Counted from the stretch's first letter, positions 1 to 7,466 are shown. The stretch: DNA of 37,128 nucleotides from Nitrospirota bacterium (GCA_021820445.1 JAKADN010000012.1:1-37128); one strand, 5' to 3'. A program made the numbers and translations. Notes: generated by a model not told the origin, from the sequence alone.

Positions 1-235
1 CCCCCCCCGGAAAAAGAGCGGAGACTTGCTCCCGCGAAGCCCGGACCGCAAGATCCACGTCACGAAGCGACCGTCCGAGATGAAGATCCCGCAGGGCCCC
101 CCCGACCACCCAGACTGCCATCCCCTCCTTTTGGAGTCGGGACAGAACTGGCCCGATCCGCAGGGACAGACGTCTGGCAAGCTCCTCTGGAATTTCTCCT
201 TTTCCCCCGATACGGGACGATCCGCCAGCGATCAC
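1..235 (-). CDS. tRNA nucleotidyltransferase / poly(A) polymerase family protein, N-terminal part (cut by window edge)
   Basis: Only the first 78 codons are in the window; the gene runs off the left end. The start is a GTG at 235, preceded by a strong GGAGG four bases upstream. Residues 45-50 read GGALRD and are followed by LGRSLRDVDLAV, the head of the class II nucleotidyltransferase fold shared by CCA-adding enzymes and bacterial poly(A) polymerase; D59 and D61 are the expected metal-binding pair. In the family this domain adds C or A to tRNA 3' ends, or A tails to RNA. The visible part cannot tell CCA-adding, A-adding and poly(A) polymerase forms apart. A 21-codon open frame (297 to 232) ends by overlapping the GTG as GTGA; it could be a leader peptide but has no independent support. 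The 236-468 interval to the next gene is AT-rich around 335-375 and should hold the promoters for both divergent genes, but I see no convincing -35/-10 pair. Confidence 0.8.
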   Translation of the reverse strand, partial: MIAGGSSRIGGKGEIPEELARRLSLRIGPVLSRLQKEGMAVWVVGGALRDLHLGRSLRDVDLAVRASREQVSALFPGG

Positions 236-468
236 CGTTCCTCCATGATAAGGATTCTCATTGTCTTCCGGTCACCTTTGGCTGTTTCATCCGACATTTT
301 TCCATCGCCCTTCAAGCCCCTCCCCCAATCAAACCATCAATATATTTAAAATTATTATTGAAATTACATAGAAAATGGATTTTGGCATCAAAGATGCTTT
401 TCGGGTCCGGCTGTTTGAACGAACCGGCTCCCGATTGCAAGCCGGAACACATCCCAAGGAGTCTCCCT

Positions 469-1005
469 TTGACTGGTTTTATCTCTCCCCGATCGTCGAT
501 CCTCATCCTCCTGGCGTCGATCCTCGTCCTCAGGTTGGTCAGTCCGGTCCCCGCCCGGGCCGACGACCCCATCGTCGTCACACCTTCGGCCGGAATCGAG
601 AACGGAGGGCTGGCCTTTGGGGCCAACCTTCGCTATTTCTTCCTTCCCAACCTGGGAGGCGAGATCGACGGAGGATACGGGGATTCCCTATGCCAGAACT
701 GCCACCTCTCGGAAACCACCCTCACGGCCAACCTGGTCTACGAGATCCATCCCGTCCCACTCCTCTCCTTCTTCGTCGTGGCCGGTGGAGGCGTGGGCCT
801 GCTCGCCCTTTCCTCACCCGAGAGCGGGAGGACCGTTCTGGATCTCTTCGATTTGGGGTTTGGCTCAACTCTCAACCTGACAAAGAACATCGGACTGACC
901 CTCGAGGACCGGTGGTTTTTCCCCCTCACGGGGCAGCTTCCGAATGTGACAGGGGGAAACCTCACCGCCGACCGGATTTTCCTGGGAGTCTCCACCGCCT
1001 TCTGA
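469..1005 (+). CDS. Small outer-membrane beta-barrel protein, hypothetical
   Basis: The frame is open from 358, but the likely start is the TTG at 469: AAGGAG sits seven bases upstream, and starting here places a clean signal peptide at the N-terminus (hydrophobic run SILILLASILVLRLV, then an ARA cleavage site before DDP). The mature protein is about 145 residues of alternating polar/apolar strands with Gly- and aromatic-rich turns (GLAFGANLRYFF, GGEIDGGYGD) and ends in a C-terminal Phe, the usual last residue of an outer-membrane barrel. It resembles eight-stranded OmpA/OmpW-type barrels in size and texture but no family is certain. Two Cys (CQNC) lie in a predicted extracellular loop and could form a disulfide. 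The lipoprotein gene begins 32 bases downstream on the same strand, so the two may be co-transcribed. Confidence 0.65.
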   Translation: MTGFISPRSSILILLASILVLRLVSPVPARADDPIVVTPSAGIENGGLAFGANLRYFFLPNLGGEIDGGYGDSLCQNCHLSETTLTANLVYEIHPVPLLSFFVVAGGGVGLLALSSPESGRTVLDLFDLGFGSTLNLTKNIGLTLEDRWFFPLTGQLPNVTGGNLTADRIFLGVSTAF

Positions 1006-1037
1006 TCCTTTTCTATCACCCTTTATCCACGAGCGCC

Positions 1038-2624
1038 ATGATGCCCAAAAACCCTTCACCGGGACGCCCCCGGCGTCCCGCTTTTGTTCGCCTGGCCCTG
1101 TCCGCCTCCCTTCTGCTTCTTCTTGGAGGATGCAAGGGAACGACCCTCACCTTCCCCCAGACACCGGAAGGACTGAACGGCCCTTCTCTCCTCACGGCCT
1201 CAGGAGTGTCCTACGACGGTCCCATCGTCGGAGGGACGGTCGCCGTCGGGCAGTACCAGTCCGACGGCTCCCTCCTCCCTCTCGGGACCGTCACCACCGA
1301 TCGAAACGGCAATTTTTCCATCACCAGCCTGTTCGATCCCGCAGGAGGACCGATCAGCTTCACCCTGACCGGGGGGTCGACCATCGACATCGCAAGCGGA
1401 GCCACCGTGACCTTCACCACCGGAGAATCATTGACCACACTTCTTCCGGCAGAAGATCTCACCCGGGCCACGGTCGTCCTGACCCCCTTCTCCTCCCTTG
1501 AGGCGACCGAAGCCCAGACCCTCATCGCACAAGGGAGTGCTCCGGAGGCCGCCCTGACCCAGGCCCGGAGCGACTGGAACCAGTTTCTGGGATTCGACCC
1601 GGCCGAGGTTCCGCCGTCCAATCTTCTCACGGGTCCCGCCAGCGCGAACGCTTCCGGCATTTACGGGCTTCTCCTGGCAGGCCTCTCCCAGCTGACCAAC
1701 CACATCGGCACCACCAAAAGCCTTGCCCCGGGAACGGCCAATCCCATGGGACTCTTGACCCTGCTCGAAGAAGACGAAGGCGACGGGGTCTTCAACGGGC
1801 TCACCCCCGGCAATCCCACCCCGCTCACCTATTACGGCTACACCCTCTCCTCCGAGACTCTCCGCCAGGATCTCACCGCCGAGGCGCTGATCTTCCTGTG
1901 GAGCGGGCAGAACCAGTCGGGGCTTACTCCGGCTTTGACCGACGGCATTCTGAACGGGATTGCCCTCAATACCGGCCCGCTCTTTCCGCCCTCTCCCTCG
2001 CCATCGCTCCCTGATCCGGGCACCCCGCAGGTCGCCATCACCAACCCCGTCTCCGGACTCTACTACAACGGAACGATCGGGATCTCCGCTTCGGCCACCG
2101 ACAGCCTGGGCATCGCCCAGATGGTCATGACCGGCCAGAACGTGGAGCTTCCCGGAGGCTCCGTCTCGGGGAACCCCATCATCACCTCCCTCGACACCAC
2201 AAAGAGTCCTTCGGGACCCGCGAGCCTGTCCGCCACCGCCACCGACTACGCCGGGAACACCCGGACTGCCACCGTCGCCTTCATCATCGACAACACGCCG
2301 CCGGTCCTCTCCAACCTCTCCCCCGCCAACGGATCGATCTATGCTCCCGGCTGCACCGGCACCGACCTGCTCGTCACCGTCACCGGAACTTTGACCGATA
2401 CTTTATCGGGGCCTTCAACAGTCCAAGTCCAAGAAACATCTCCAATAAACACTGCAATTGGAACAACATACACATCGGTTAACAGCACCACCGGAAGCTT
2501 TAGCTTCAATTTCAGCGTCCCACCCAACGGCTGTGCAGACAATCCTGTCGCATTCACAATCAATGGATTTGATAATGTACAAAACGAAACTAGCTTAAAT
2601 TACACACTTATCGTCAAAAATTAA
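1038..2624 (+). CDS. Secreted lipoprotein with bacterial Ig-like domain
   Basis: A 528-residue protein starting at the double ATG 1038/1041. Residues 1-33 form a lipoprotein signal: Arg-rich start, LALSASLLLLLGG, lipobox Cys before KGTT. The same frame is open up to 375, but that upstream part is antisense-like to the barrel gene and begins long before the signal peptide. The N-terminal third has a beta-sandwich look (transthyretin/carboxypeptidase-regulatory-like: GTVAVGQYQSDGSLLPLGTV). The centre is Ala/Leu-rich and helical (about residues 140-310). After a Pro/Ser linker (PPSPSPSLPDPGTP) come one or two Ig-like domains of the surface-adhesin type (VAITNPVSGLYYNGTI, DNTPPVLSNLSPANGS). A surface or adhesion role is inference. 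No good ribosome site is seen, so it may be coupled to the barrel gene. Base composition drops in GC from about 2395 to the stop. Confidence 0.75.
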   Translation: MMPKNPSPGRPRRPAFVRLALSASLLLLLGGCKGTTLTFPQTPEGLNGPSLLTASGVSYDGPIVGGTVAVGQYQSDGSLLPLGTVTTDRNGNFSITSLFDPAGGPISFTLTGGSTIDIASGATVTFTTGESLTTLLPAEDLTRATVVLTPFSSLEATEAQTLIAQGSAPEAALTQARSDWNQFLGFDPAEVPPSNLLTGPASANASGIYGLLLAGLSQLTNHIGTTKSLAPGTANPMGLLTLLEEDEGDGVFNGLTPGNPTPLTYYGYTLSSETLRQDLTAEALIFLWSGQNQSGLTPALTDGILNGIALNTGPLFPPSPSPSLPDPGTPQVAITNPVSGLYYNGTIGISASATDSLGIAQMVMTGQNVELPGGSVSGNPIITSLDTTKSPSGPASLSATATDYAGNTRTATVAFIIDNTPPVLSNLSPANGSIYAPGCTGTDLLVTVTGTLTDTLSGPSTVQVQETSPINTAIGTTYTSVNSTTGSFSFNFSVPPNGCADNPVAFTINGFDNVQNETSLNYTLIVKN

Positions 2625-2643
2625 GAACGGGCCGGGTCAAAAT

Positions 2644-2682
2644 AAAAAGGGCCGACCGGAGAGTGTTCCGGTCGGCCCTTCC
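2644..2682 (-). terminator. Strong rho-independent terminator of ndh, probably bidirectional
   Basis: A perfect 14-bp stem (2647-2660 with 2667-2680) around a 6-base loop. Read on the minus strand the stem is followed by TTTTTATTTT, an ideal U-tract, so it ends the ndh transcript. On the plus strand only a short TT follows, so it may weakly end the lipoprotein transcript too. Confidence 0.92.
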
Positions 2683-2716
2683 CGTCAGGTTGCGGTCATC
2701 TCGCCGTAGCCCCGGA

Positions 2717-4048
2717 TCAACCCGCCATCCGGCCCGCCTCCCGAACCGGTTGTTTCTCTTCCTCGGGACAAAAATCCACCTCTGTGGTCGATCGTTCGAA
2801 AAAGACCTTGAGAAAGAGGCCGAATGTGGAGAACAGACGGTAGCGAATGATCGGAAGCTTGTTGATGTAGACGAGATTCCACAAAAACCATCCCAGGATC
2901 CCTGTCAGGGTGAACTGCTTGGCCGAAAGGAGGGCGTAGTTGTCCCCGATCGAGACGAACCCCCCCACGTGACGATGGGCAAAGGTGATCTCGGGTTTCT
3001 TGATGAGACGGGCCGCGATGTTGTGGGCGACCACCCGGGCCTGCCGGACGGCGGTCTGGGCGGTGGGAGGATAGGGCTTCTGCTCGAAGGGATCGATGGC
3101 GTGTGCATTGTCGCCCAGGATCCAGACATGATCCATCGTTCTGGCTTCAAGCGTCGAGCGGACGATGATCCGTCCTGAAGGATCCTTGTCGAGGGGGAGT
3201 TCCCGGACCAGGGGGTTGGTCTTGACTCCGGCAGACCAGACGAGCGTGGAGGCAAGAAAACCCGATCCAGATGTAAGGCGGACCATTGTTCCGTCCCAGG
3301 ACTCGAGACGGGTCCCGAGCATCACTTCGATCCCGATCGACTCCAGACGACGGATGGCTTCCTGGGAGAGTTTCTCCGGAAGAGACGGGAGGATGCGGCC
3401 GGTCGCCTCGACAAGGACCACGCGGATCTCGTCTTTTGTGATCCTGCGTCCGAAGTCCCGCAACAGCTCCCGGTGGGCGTACTCATAAATCTCGCCCGCC
3501 AGTTCAACGCCGGTCGGACCGGCCCCCACCACCACAAAGGTCAGAAGACCGCGCTTGATTTCGGGATTTTCTTCCCAGTAGGCCCTCTCGAACTGTCGGA
3601 TGATGTGGTTGTTGACGCGGGCGGCGTCCTCGAGATTCTTGAGGGTGAAGGCCCGCCGTTCGAGGTCCAGGTTCCCGAAGAAGTTGGTCTCAGACCCCAG
3701 GGCGATCACCAGGTCGTCATAGGGAAGAGCGCGATGGGTCGTACGCACCTGGCGGTTTTCCAGGTCGATCCCTTCGATCTTCCCGACGTGGGCGTGGACC
3801 CTGGTCTTCCGGAAGATCTTGCGGATGGAATGGGCGACGTAGCGGGGCTCGAGCGCTCCGGTTGCCACGCTATGCAGCATGGGGGTGAAGAGGAAATAGT
3901 TCCGGCGATCCACGACCGTCACCCAGACATCGGGACGATGCTTTCCAAGGAACCTGGACAGATACACCGCCGTGTAAAGTCCACCGAACCCGGCTCCCAG
4001 AATCAGGACCCGATAAGGCTTTTCCGTTTCAACCGCTTCCACAGCCAT
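2717..4048 (-). CDS. ndh: Type II NADH:quinone oxidoreductase (NDH-2)
   Basis: A 443-residue flavoprotein of the NDH-2 / FAD-dependent pyridine nucleotide disulfide reductase family. It passes electrons from NADH to quinone at the inner face of the membrane without pumping protons. The FAD-binding GAGFGG lies at residues 18-23, the NAD-binding VVGAGPTGVELAG near 172-184, and the second FAD motif WILGDNAHA near 309; the YPPTAQTAVRQ segment after it is typical of NDH-2. The C-terminal amphipathic part (GWFLWNLVYINKLP) is the expected membrane anchor. Length matches the family. In chemolithotrophs such enzymes can also serve redox balancing; that is inference here. It is monocistronic: its own promoter at 4105-4133 and a strong terminator downstream. 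A sulfide:quinone reductase is less likely because the conserved Cys residues of that family are absent. Confidence 0.93.
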   Translation of the reverse strand: MAVEAVETEKPYRVLILGAGFGGLYTAVYLSRFLGKHRPDVWVTVVDRRNYFLFTPMLHSVATGALEPRYVAHSIRKIFRKTRVHAHVGKIEGIDLENRQVRTTHRALPYDDLVIALGSETNFFGNLDLERRAFTLKNLEDAARVNNHIIRQFERAYWEENPEIKRGLLTFVVVGAGPTGVELAGEIYEYAHRELLRDFGRRITKDEIRVVLVEATGRILPSLPEKLSQEAIRRLESIGIEVMLGTRLESWDGTMVRLTSGSGFLASTLVWSAGVKTNPLVRELPLDKDPSGRIIVRSTLEARTMDHVWILGDNAHAIDPFEQKPYPPTAQTAVRQARVVAHNIAARLIKKPEITFAHRHVGGFVSIGDNYALLSAKQFTLTGILGWFLWNLVYINKLPIIRYRLFSTFGLFLKVFFERSTTEVDFCPEEEKQPVREAGRMAG

Positions 4049-4104
4049 AGCCTTTTCCCCTCCTCCCCGACGCTCCCACGGTCACCGAAAATCCGTCTTC
4101 ATTG

Positions 4105-4133
4105 ATTCTACCCGGAAGATTCTGCCGGATCAA
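4105..4133 (-). promoter_or_regulatory. Sigma70-type promoter for ndh
   Basis: On the minus strand, TTGATC (4133-4128), a 17-base spacer and TAGAAT (4110-4105). The -35 matches consensus at 4/6 and the -10 at 5/6. Predicted transcription start is about 50 bases before the ndh ATG. It lies back to back with the plus-strand promoter at 4252. Confidence 0.65.
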
Positions 4134-4251
4134 AAATCCTGTCGAAAAATCTGAAGAGACAAAGGGAAAGGCTCTTTCAACAACGGTTCGTTTTCTCCCC
4201 CGATCCCTTTTCCGTTTTCAGCCTGGAATCCAGACCGGCGCAGCGACGCAA

Positions 4252-4280
4252 TTGCGCGCGAAAGGTGGCCATGATAAAAT
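4252..4280 (+). promoter_or_regulatory. Sigma70-type promoter for the small membrane protein (and perhaps der)
   Basis: TTGCGC, 17 bases, TAAAAT. The -10 matches at 5/6, the -35 only at 3/6. The start would lie near 4287, giving a short leader with GAGGAGG before the ATG at 4304. der begins 57 bases after that gene and may be read from the same promoter. Confidence 0.5.
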
Positions 4281-4303
4281 TATTTTTTTGAGGAGGGAAC
4301 TTC

Positions 4304-4489
4304 ATGTCCCAGGGTCATCCGCAGTACCCCATGGTCAACCACATGGGCCAGATCCTCATGGCCGGCTTCGCCTTTCTCTTTGTGGGGGGACTTCTGACGA
4401 TTTTTGCGCAATGGGTTTACAACCGGTTCATTCGCAGGACCCCGCCTCCCGAGTACACCGAAAAACCGAAATTCCTCGACCGGGATTGA
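4304..4489 (+). CDS. Small single-pass inner-membrane protein, unknown function
   Basis: A 61-residue protein with a strong GAGGAGG site upstream of its ATG, which argues that it is translated. Residues about 15-38 (ILMAGFAFLFVGGLLTIFAQWV) form one transmembrane helix, followed by a positively charged segment (YNRFIRR) that would hold the C-terminus in the cytoplasm, and a Pro-rich tail ending KFLDRD. The N-terminus carries two His (HPQYPMVNHM). I recognise no family. Its size and layout are like accessory subunits of respiratory complexes, and it is divergent from ndh, but this is only suggestive. Confidence 0.7.
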   Translation: MSQGHPQYPMVNHMGQILMAGFAFLFVGGLLTIFAQWVYNRFIRRTPPPEYTEKPKFLDRD

Positions 4490-4546
4490 TTGTCCTTCCC
4501 TTTTTAGGGACGTCTTTCCTCTTTCGTCATCACCGTGGAGACTGAT

Positions 4547-5950
4547 ATGTCTGATTCTCCCAGGGCGGCTGACTCTCTGCCACTCGTGGCCATTCTCGGC
4601 CGTCCCAACGTCGGAAAATCGACCCTGTTCAACCGTCTTCTGGGAGAAAACCGGGCCATCGTGGAAGACCAGCCCGGGGTCACCCGGGACCGCCACTATG
4701 CCACCGTCACCCGAGGACCTTGGACTTACCGGCTTGTCGACACAGGAGGAATTCTTTTCGGCGACGACCATCCCCTGGGAGAGGCCATCCGGAAACAGGC
4801 CCTCTTCGCCCTCGAGGAGGCCGATGCCCTGATCTATGTCTTCGATGCCCGCGAGGGCTTCAACCCGATGGACCGGGACGTGGTGGACCGGATCCGCGCA
4901 TCGGGAAAGCCCGCCGTCTTCGCCGTCAACAAAAGCGACTCCCCGACCCGCGAATCGATTCTTCTGGCCGACTTTTACAAATACGGCGTCGAACCACTCC
5001 AGCCGATTTCCGCCCTCCACGGACTGGGCATGGAAGAGCTTCTCCTCCCCCTCTCCTCCATTCTTCCGCGCTCCACGGATATCGAGACCGATCCGGACCG
5101 ACTGGTCCTCACGAACGAATCGGAGGAGGAGATCCGCGAAAGAATCCGGAGGCGACTCGAAGAACCGGCCCGGATCGCCGTGATCGGACGGCCCAATGTG
5201 GGGAAATCCACCCTGATCAACCATCTTCTGGGAGAAGAGCGTCTGGTCACAAGCCCCATCCCCGGAACGACCCGCGATGCCATCGATACCCTGGTCACCT
5301 GGAGAAGCAAGCCGTACCGCTTCGTGGACACCGCCGGAATCCGGAAGAGGGGCAAGCTCGCCGAGGCCTCAGAGCTCTATGGGATCATCCGAACCGAAAG
5401 AGCCCTGTTGAATGCCGAGATCGCCGTCGTCCTCGTCTCGACCCCGGACGGTCTGACCGATGGCGATCTCCGGATCATCCGCCAGGTCATCGATACCCGA
5501 CGGGGTCTCGTCATCGCCTTCAACAAGTGGGATGCCGTGGCCAAGGGAGAGACACCCGACCTTTCCCTTCTTTCAGAACGTTACCCTTTTCTTTCCTTTG
5601 CTCCTGTCGTGAACATCTCGGGTCTGACGGGCCGAAACATCTCCCAGATCTTTCGTCACATTGAAACGGTGCGCTCCTGGTACTACCGGCGCATCGGCAC
5701 AAGCGACCTCAACCGCGTCATTCTCCCCGTCATGGCCCACACGCCTCCTCCCCGCCTCAAGACGGGTGCCGTCAGGGTTTACTACGCCACCCAGGTCCAG
5801 ATCGCCCCGACCGTCATCCAGCTCTTCTCCAACAGGCCGGATGGACTTTCCCCGACCTATCTCCAGTTTTTGACCCGGAAGATCCGCGAAAAATTCGCCT
5901 TCACCGGGGTTCCCCTCCTCTTAAAACCCCGGGGGAAAAAAGAAGAATAA
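4547..5950 (+). CDS. der: Ribosome biogenesis GTPase Der (EngA)
   Basis: A 467-residue protein with two tandem GTPase domains and a C-terminal KH-like domain, the unique layout of Der, which acts in late assembly of the 50S subunit. First domain: GRPNVGKST at residues 18-26, PGVTRD at 43-48, DTGG at 65-68, NKSD near 130. Second domain: GRPNVGKST near 214-222, PGTTRD, DTAG, NKWD near 325-328. The last 120 residues carry the KH-like part (PPPRLKTGAVRVYYATQ). A GTG at 4535 would add four residues, but GGAG at 4537-4540 sits six bases before the ATG at 4547, so that ATG is chosen. Length is normal. It follows the small membrane gene at 57 bases. No terminator is visible after it. Confidence 0.97.
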   Translation: MSDSPRAADSLPLVAILGRPNVGKSTLFNRLLGENRAIVEDQPGVTRDRHYATVTRGPWTYRLVDTGGILFGDDHPLGEAIRKQALFALEEADALIYVFDAREGFNPMDRDVVDRIRASGKPAVFAVNKSDSPTRESILLADFYKYGVEPLQPISALHGLGMEELLLPLSSILPRSTDIETDPDRLVLTNESEEEIRERIRRRLEEPARIAVIGRPNVGKSTLINHLLGEERLVTSPIPGTTRDAIDTLVTWRSKPYRFVDTAGIRKRGKLAEASELYGIIRTERALLNAEIAVVLVSTPDGLTDGDLRIIRQVIDTRRGLVIAFNKWDAVAKGETPDLSLLSERYPFLSFAPVVNISGLTGRNISQIFRHIETVRSWYYRRIGTSDLNRVILPVMAHTPPPRLKTGAVRVYYATQVQIAPTVIQLFSNRPDGLSPTYLQFLTRKIREKFAFTGVPLLLKPRGKKEE

Positions 5951-5960
5951 CCGATGCATG

Positions 5961-5976
5961 GGTGATCGCGATCACA
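5961..5976. promoter_or_regulatory. CRP/FNR-family-like operator
   Basis: A perfect 14-base palindrome GTGATCGCGATCAC (5962-5975), followed by A. It fits the CRP consensus TGTGA-N6-TCACA at nine of ten positions (the first T is G here). Its centre lies about 54 bases upstream of the predicted start of the promoter at 5988, a position suited to an activator. The cognate regulator is not in the window. Confidence 0.5.
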
Positions 5977-5987
5977 CCCCCGAGTTC

Positions 5988-6016
5988 TTGCCGCAACCGG
6001 AATGGGGGTGTATTCT
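5988..6016 (+). promoter_or_regulatory. Sigma70-type promoter for the His/Pro-rich secreted protein
   Basis: TTGCCG (4/6 to consensus), a 17-base spacer, and TATTCT (4/6). Start predicted near 6023, leaving about a 40-base leader before the ATG at 6062. The weak match is compatible with a need for activation from the palindrome just upstream. Confidence 0.5.
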
Positions 6017-6061
6017 GAAAGTCTGACGATCAATGGATTTGACAGGAGAAAGGAGCGTGCA

Positions 6062-6556
6062 ATGGATGTTCAGATAGCGAAACGATCATGTGGGGTCCTG
6101 GCAGGGGCCACACTTGCCATCCTGGCCTTTATCCAGCCGGCATCGGCCCATCCAATGGGAGGTTCGCCCCCCGTCCATCCGCCGGTTCACCCGGCCGTGC
6201 ATCCACACCCCCATGGCGCCGCCAATCTGGGACAAGTTCACATGAGTCCCTCACCGGCCAACTTTGGCCAGACCGTTTCAGGCGTCGCCTCGACCCAAGG
6301 ACAGACCATTTCCAAGGATGCGCAATCGGGCATGACGGGACAGACCCTGTCGGGGATTGCCAAGCAGCACGGAACGCTGGTCTCCGGAGTCGCCACAGGA
6401 GCCATCCCGCCCCCTCCCCCCGGCGGGGCACCACCGCCTCCTCCCCCTGGAGGAGCCCTCCCTCCACCCCCACCGGGAGGAGCGCCACCACCACCAGGAG
6501 GAGCCCCCCCTCCACCGCCACCGGGATCGGCCCCTCCTCCCCTCCCGGCTCCCTGA
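6062..6556 (+). CDS. Secreted His- and Pro-rich low-complexity protein, unknown function
   Basis: 164 residues from the ATG at 6062, which has AAAGGAG seven bases upstream; the frame is open from 6002 but that part overlaps the promoter. Residues 1-28 are a signal peptide (LAGATLAILAFIQPASA, cleaved before HPMGG). The mature N-terminus has a His-Pro cluster (VHPPVHPAVHPHPHG) that could bind metal ions. The middle (about 60-115) has a Ser/Thr/Gly/Gln motif repeated with variation (GQTVSGVASTQGQT, GQTLSGIAKQHGT, LVSGVATG). The last 50 residues are runs of four to six Pro separated by GGA or GSA, which would be a stiff extended rod. The product is probably extracytoplasmic. A metal-binding or surface-spacer role is inference; no family is recognised. 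It is monocistronic, with its own promoter and terminator. Confidence 0.7.
   Translation: MDVQIAKRSCGVLAGATLAILAFIQPASAHPMGGSPPVHPPVHPAVHPHPHGAANLGQVHMSPSPANFGQTVSGVASTQGQTISKDAQSGMTGQTLSGIAKQHGTLVSGVATGAIPPPPPGGAPPPPPPGGALPPPPPGGAPPPPGGAPPPPPPGSAPPPLPAP
6407..6553 (+). repeat. In-frame GC-rich minisatellite encoding poly-Pro/Gly repeats
   Basis: Five imperfect units of about 18-30 bases, each CCACC/CCTCC-rich and closed by a GGxGGxGC segment, encoding P4-6 then GGA/GGAL/GSA. Purine/pyrimidine strand asymmetry is extreme. Such tracts vary in length by slippage, so copy number may differ between strains. Confidence 0.75.
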
Positions 6557-6579
6557 CTTTTAGGGAATGCGTCAAGATA

Positions 6580-6623
6580 AATGCCCTCTTCCCGTTCCGA
6601 ATGAACGAGAAGAGGGCATTCTT
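6580..6623 (+). terminator. Long hairpin terminator after the His/Pro-rich gene
   Basis: A 12-bp stem (6580-6591 with 6609-6620), one C/A mismatch, then a further 5 bp (6593-6597 with 6603-6607) and a 5-base loop. The U-tract is poor on both strands (CTTC on plus, TTATCTT on minus). It lies between convergent genes and may serve both. Confidence 0.7.
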
Positions 6624-6661
6624 CACAAAAAGTCCGATCTTCTCAAAAAACCTTAGTAGGC

Positions 6662-7450
6662 TTAGTAGGAATAATAGAAGGAAAACCCTTCGTATCCGCC
6701 GATCCCCGGCCAGACCGAGGAATTGAGAATGCCGGCCTCCAGAGAAAAAATGGTATGGATGGGACGAACTTCTGCCGAGAAAATCCCGCCTGCCTGAAGG
6801 GCTTCATAGCTGCTGTTGCCCTGGCCGATGAGCTCTGGTCCTGCATAGAAGAGAATCCTGTCCCCCATAAGGCCTCCAGCATCCACCATGTAGCGCCCCT
6901 CTCCCAAAAGATAGTCGATGCTCCCGATGTAGCTTCCGAACAGGTCGAGACTCCCCGGTCCGAGCCGGTCGAGAACCAGTTCGGTCTGCAGATACAATCC
7001 TCCGACGGAACTCACTGGGGTCAGGGTCTGGTCGACATTGAAATAGGCGCCCCCCACATCGCCCTCCCAGAATCCCCAGGAGGCGGGAATCCGGAGACCC
7101 ACGGCAGCCACCCCCCCGACATAGGACTGTTTCGTCAGTCCATCGATCGACTCCTGGGGGGAAACGGCAGGCTGGTTGAAGGAAATGACGTTTCCCGCAA
7201 CAAAAACATGAAAGAAGGCCGGCGTCTGTCCCGAAGAGAGGATGGAAAGGCCCGAAAGGGGAATAAGCTCTCCCACCATGGCATCGTAAAAGGCGGCCTG
7301 CTGTGAAAAGACAAGCTCCCCTCCGGACAGCTCGAAAACAGGCCCGGAATCCGCCTGGACCGGCCGGCAATCAAGGATTGATAGCACACCGACCAGAAGG
7401 GACAGAAAGAGTCTCCAGCATTGGACGAGAGAGGAAGATTTTGGCTTCAT
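6662..7450 (-). CDS. Outer-membrane beta-barrel protein, BcsS-like (cellulose biosynthesis accessory)
   Basis: 262 residues with a signal peptide ending near residue 34 (LFLSLLVGVLSILDCRPVQA before DSGP). The rest is beta-rich with aromatic girdle residues and ends in Tyr (FSFYYSY), as outer-membrane barrels do. The start of the mature part (PVFELSGGELVFSQQ), the central WGFWEGDVGGAYFN and the later RILFYAGPELIGQGNSSYEA resemble the cellulose biosynthesis protein BcsS family in length and texture; this match is from memory and moderate. No bcsA/bcsB genes are nearby, so the role is uncertain. The stop lies in a tandem 9-base repeat (CTTAGTAGG twice, 6652-6669 region). The gene is separated from ppsA by the ppsA terminator, so it probably has its own promoter upstream, which would fall within or near that hairpin. 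Confidence 0.6.
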   Translation of the reverse strand: MKPKSSSLVQCWRLFLSLLVGVLSILDCRPVQADSGPVFELSGGELVFSQQAAFYDAMVGELIPLSGLSILSSGQTPAFFHVFVAGNVISFNQPAVSPQESIDGLTKQSYVGGVAAVGLRIPASWGFWEGDVGGAYFNVDQTLTPVSSVGGLYLQTELVLDRLGPGSLDLFGSYIGSIDYLLGEGRYMVDAGGLMGDRILFYAGPELIGQGNSSYEALQAGGIFSAEVRPIHTIFSLEAGILNSSVWPGIGGYEGFSFYYSY

Positions 7451-7466
7451 TGAATCTCCACCCGAA

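Noticed and set aside
232-297. 21-codon open frame before the nucleotidyltransferase gene
   Set aside because: Too short to support without conservation; recorded only as a possible leader peptide.
375-1037. Upstream 221-codon extension of the Ig-like lipoprotein frame
   Set aside because: It overlaps the barrel gene in another frame, has Arg/Pro-rich composition typical of a shadow frame, and precedes an obvious lipoprotein signal at 1038.
2559-2572. 14-base word ATCAATGGATTTGA repeated at 6029-6042
   Set aside because: A few shared 14-mers are expected by chance in 37 kb; flanks are unrelated.
6407-6553. CRISPR-like regular repeats
   Set aside because: Units are imperfect, uneven, in frame and encode poly-Pro; there are no unique spacers.
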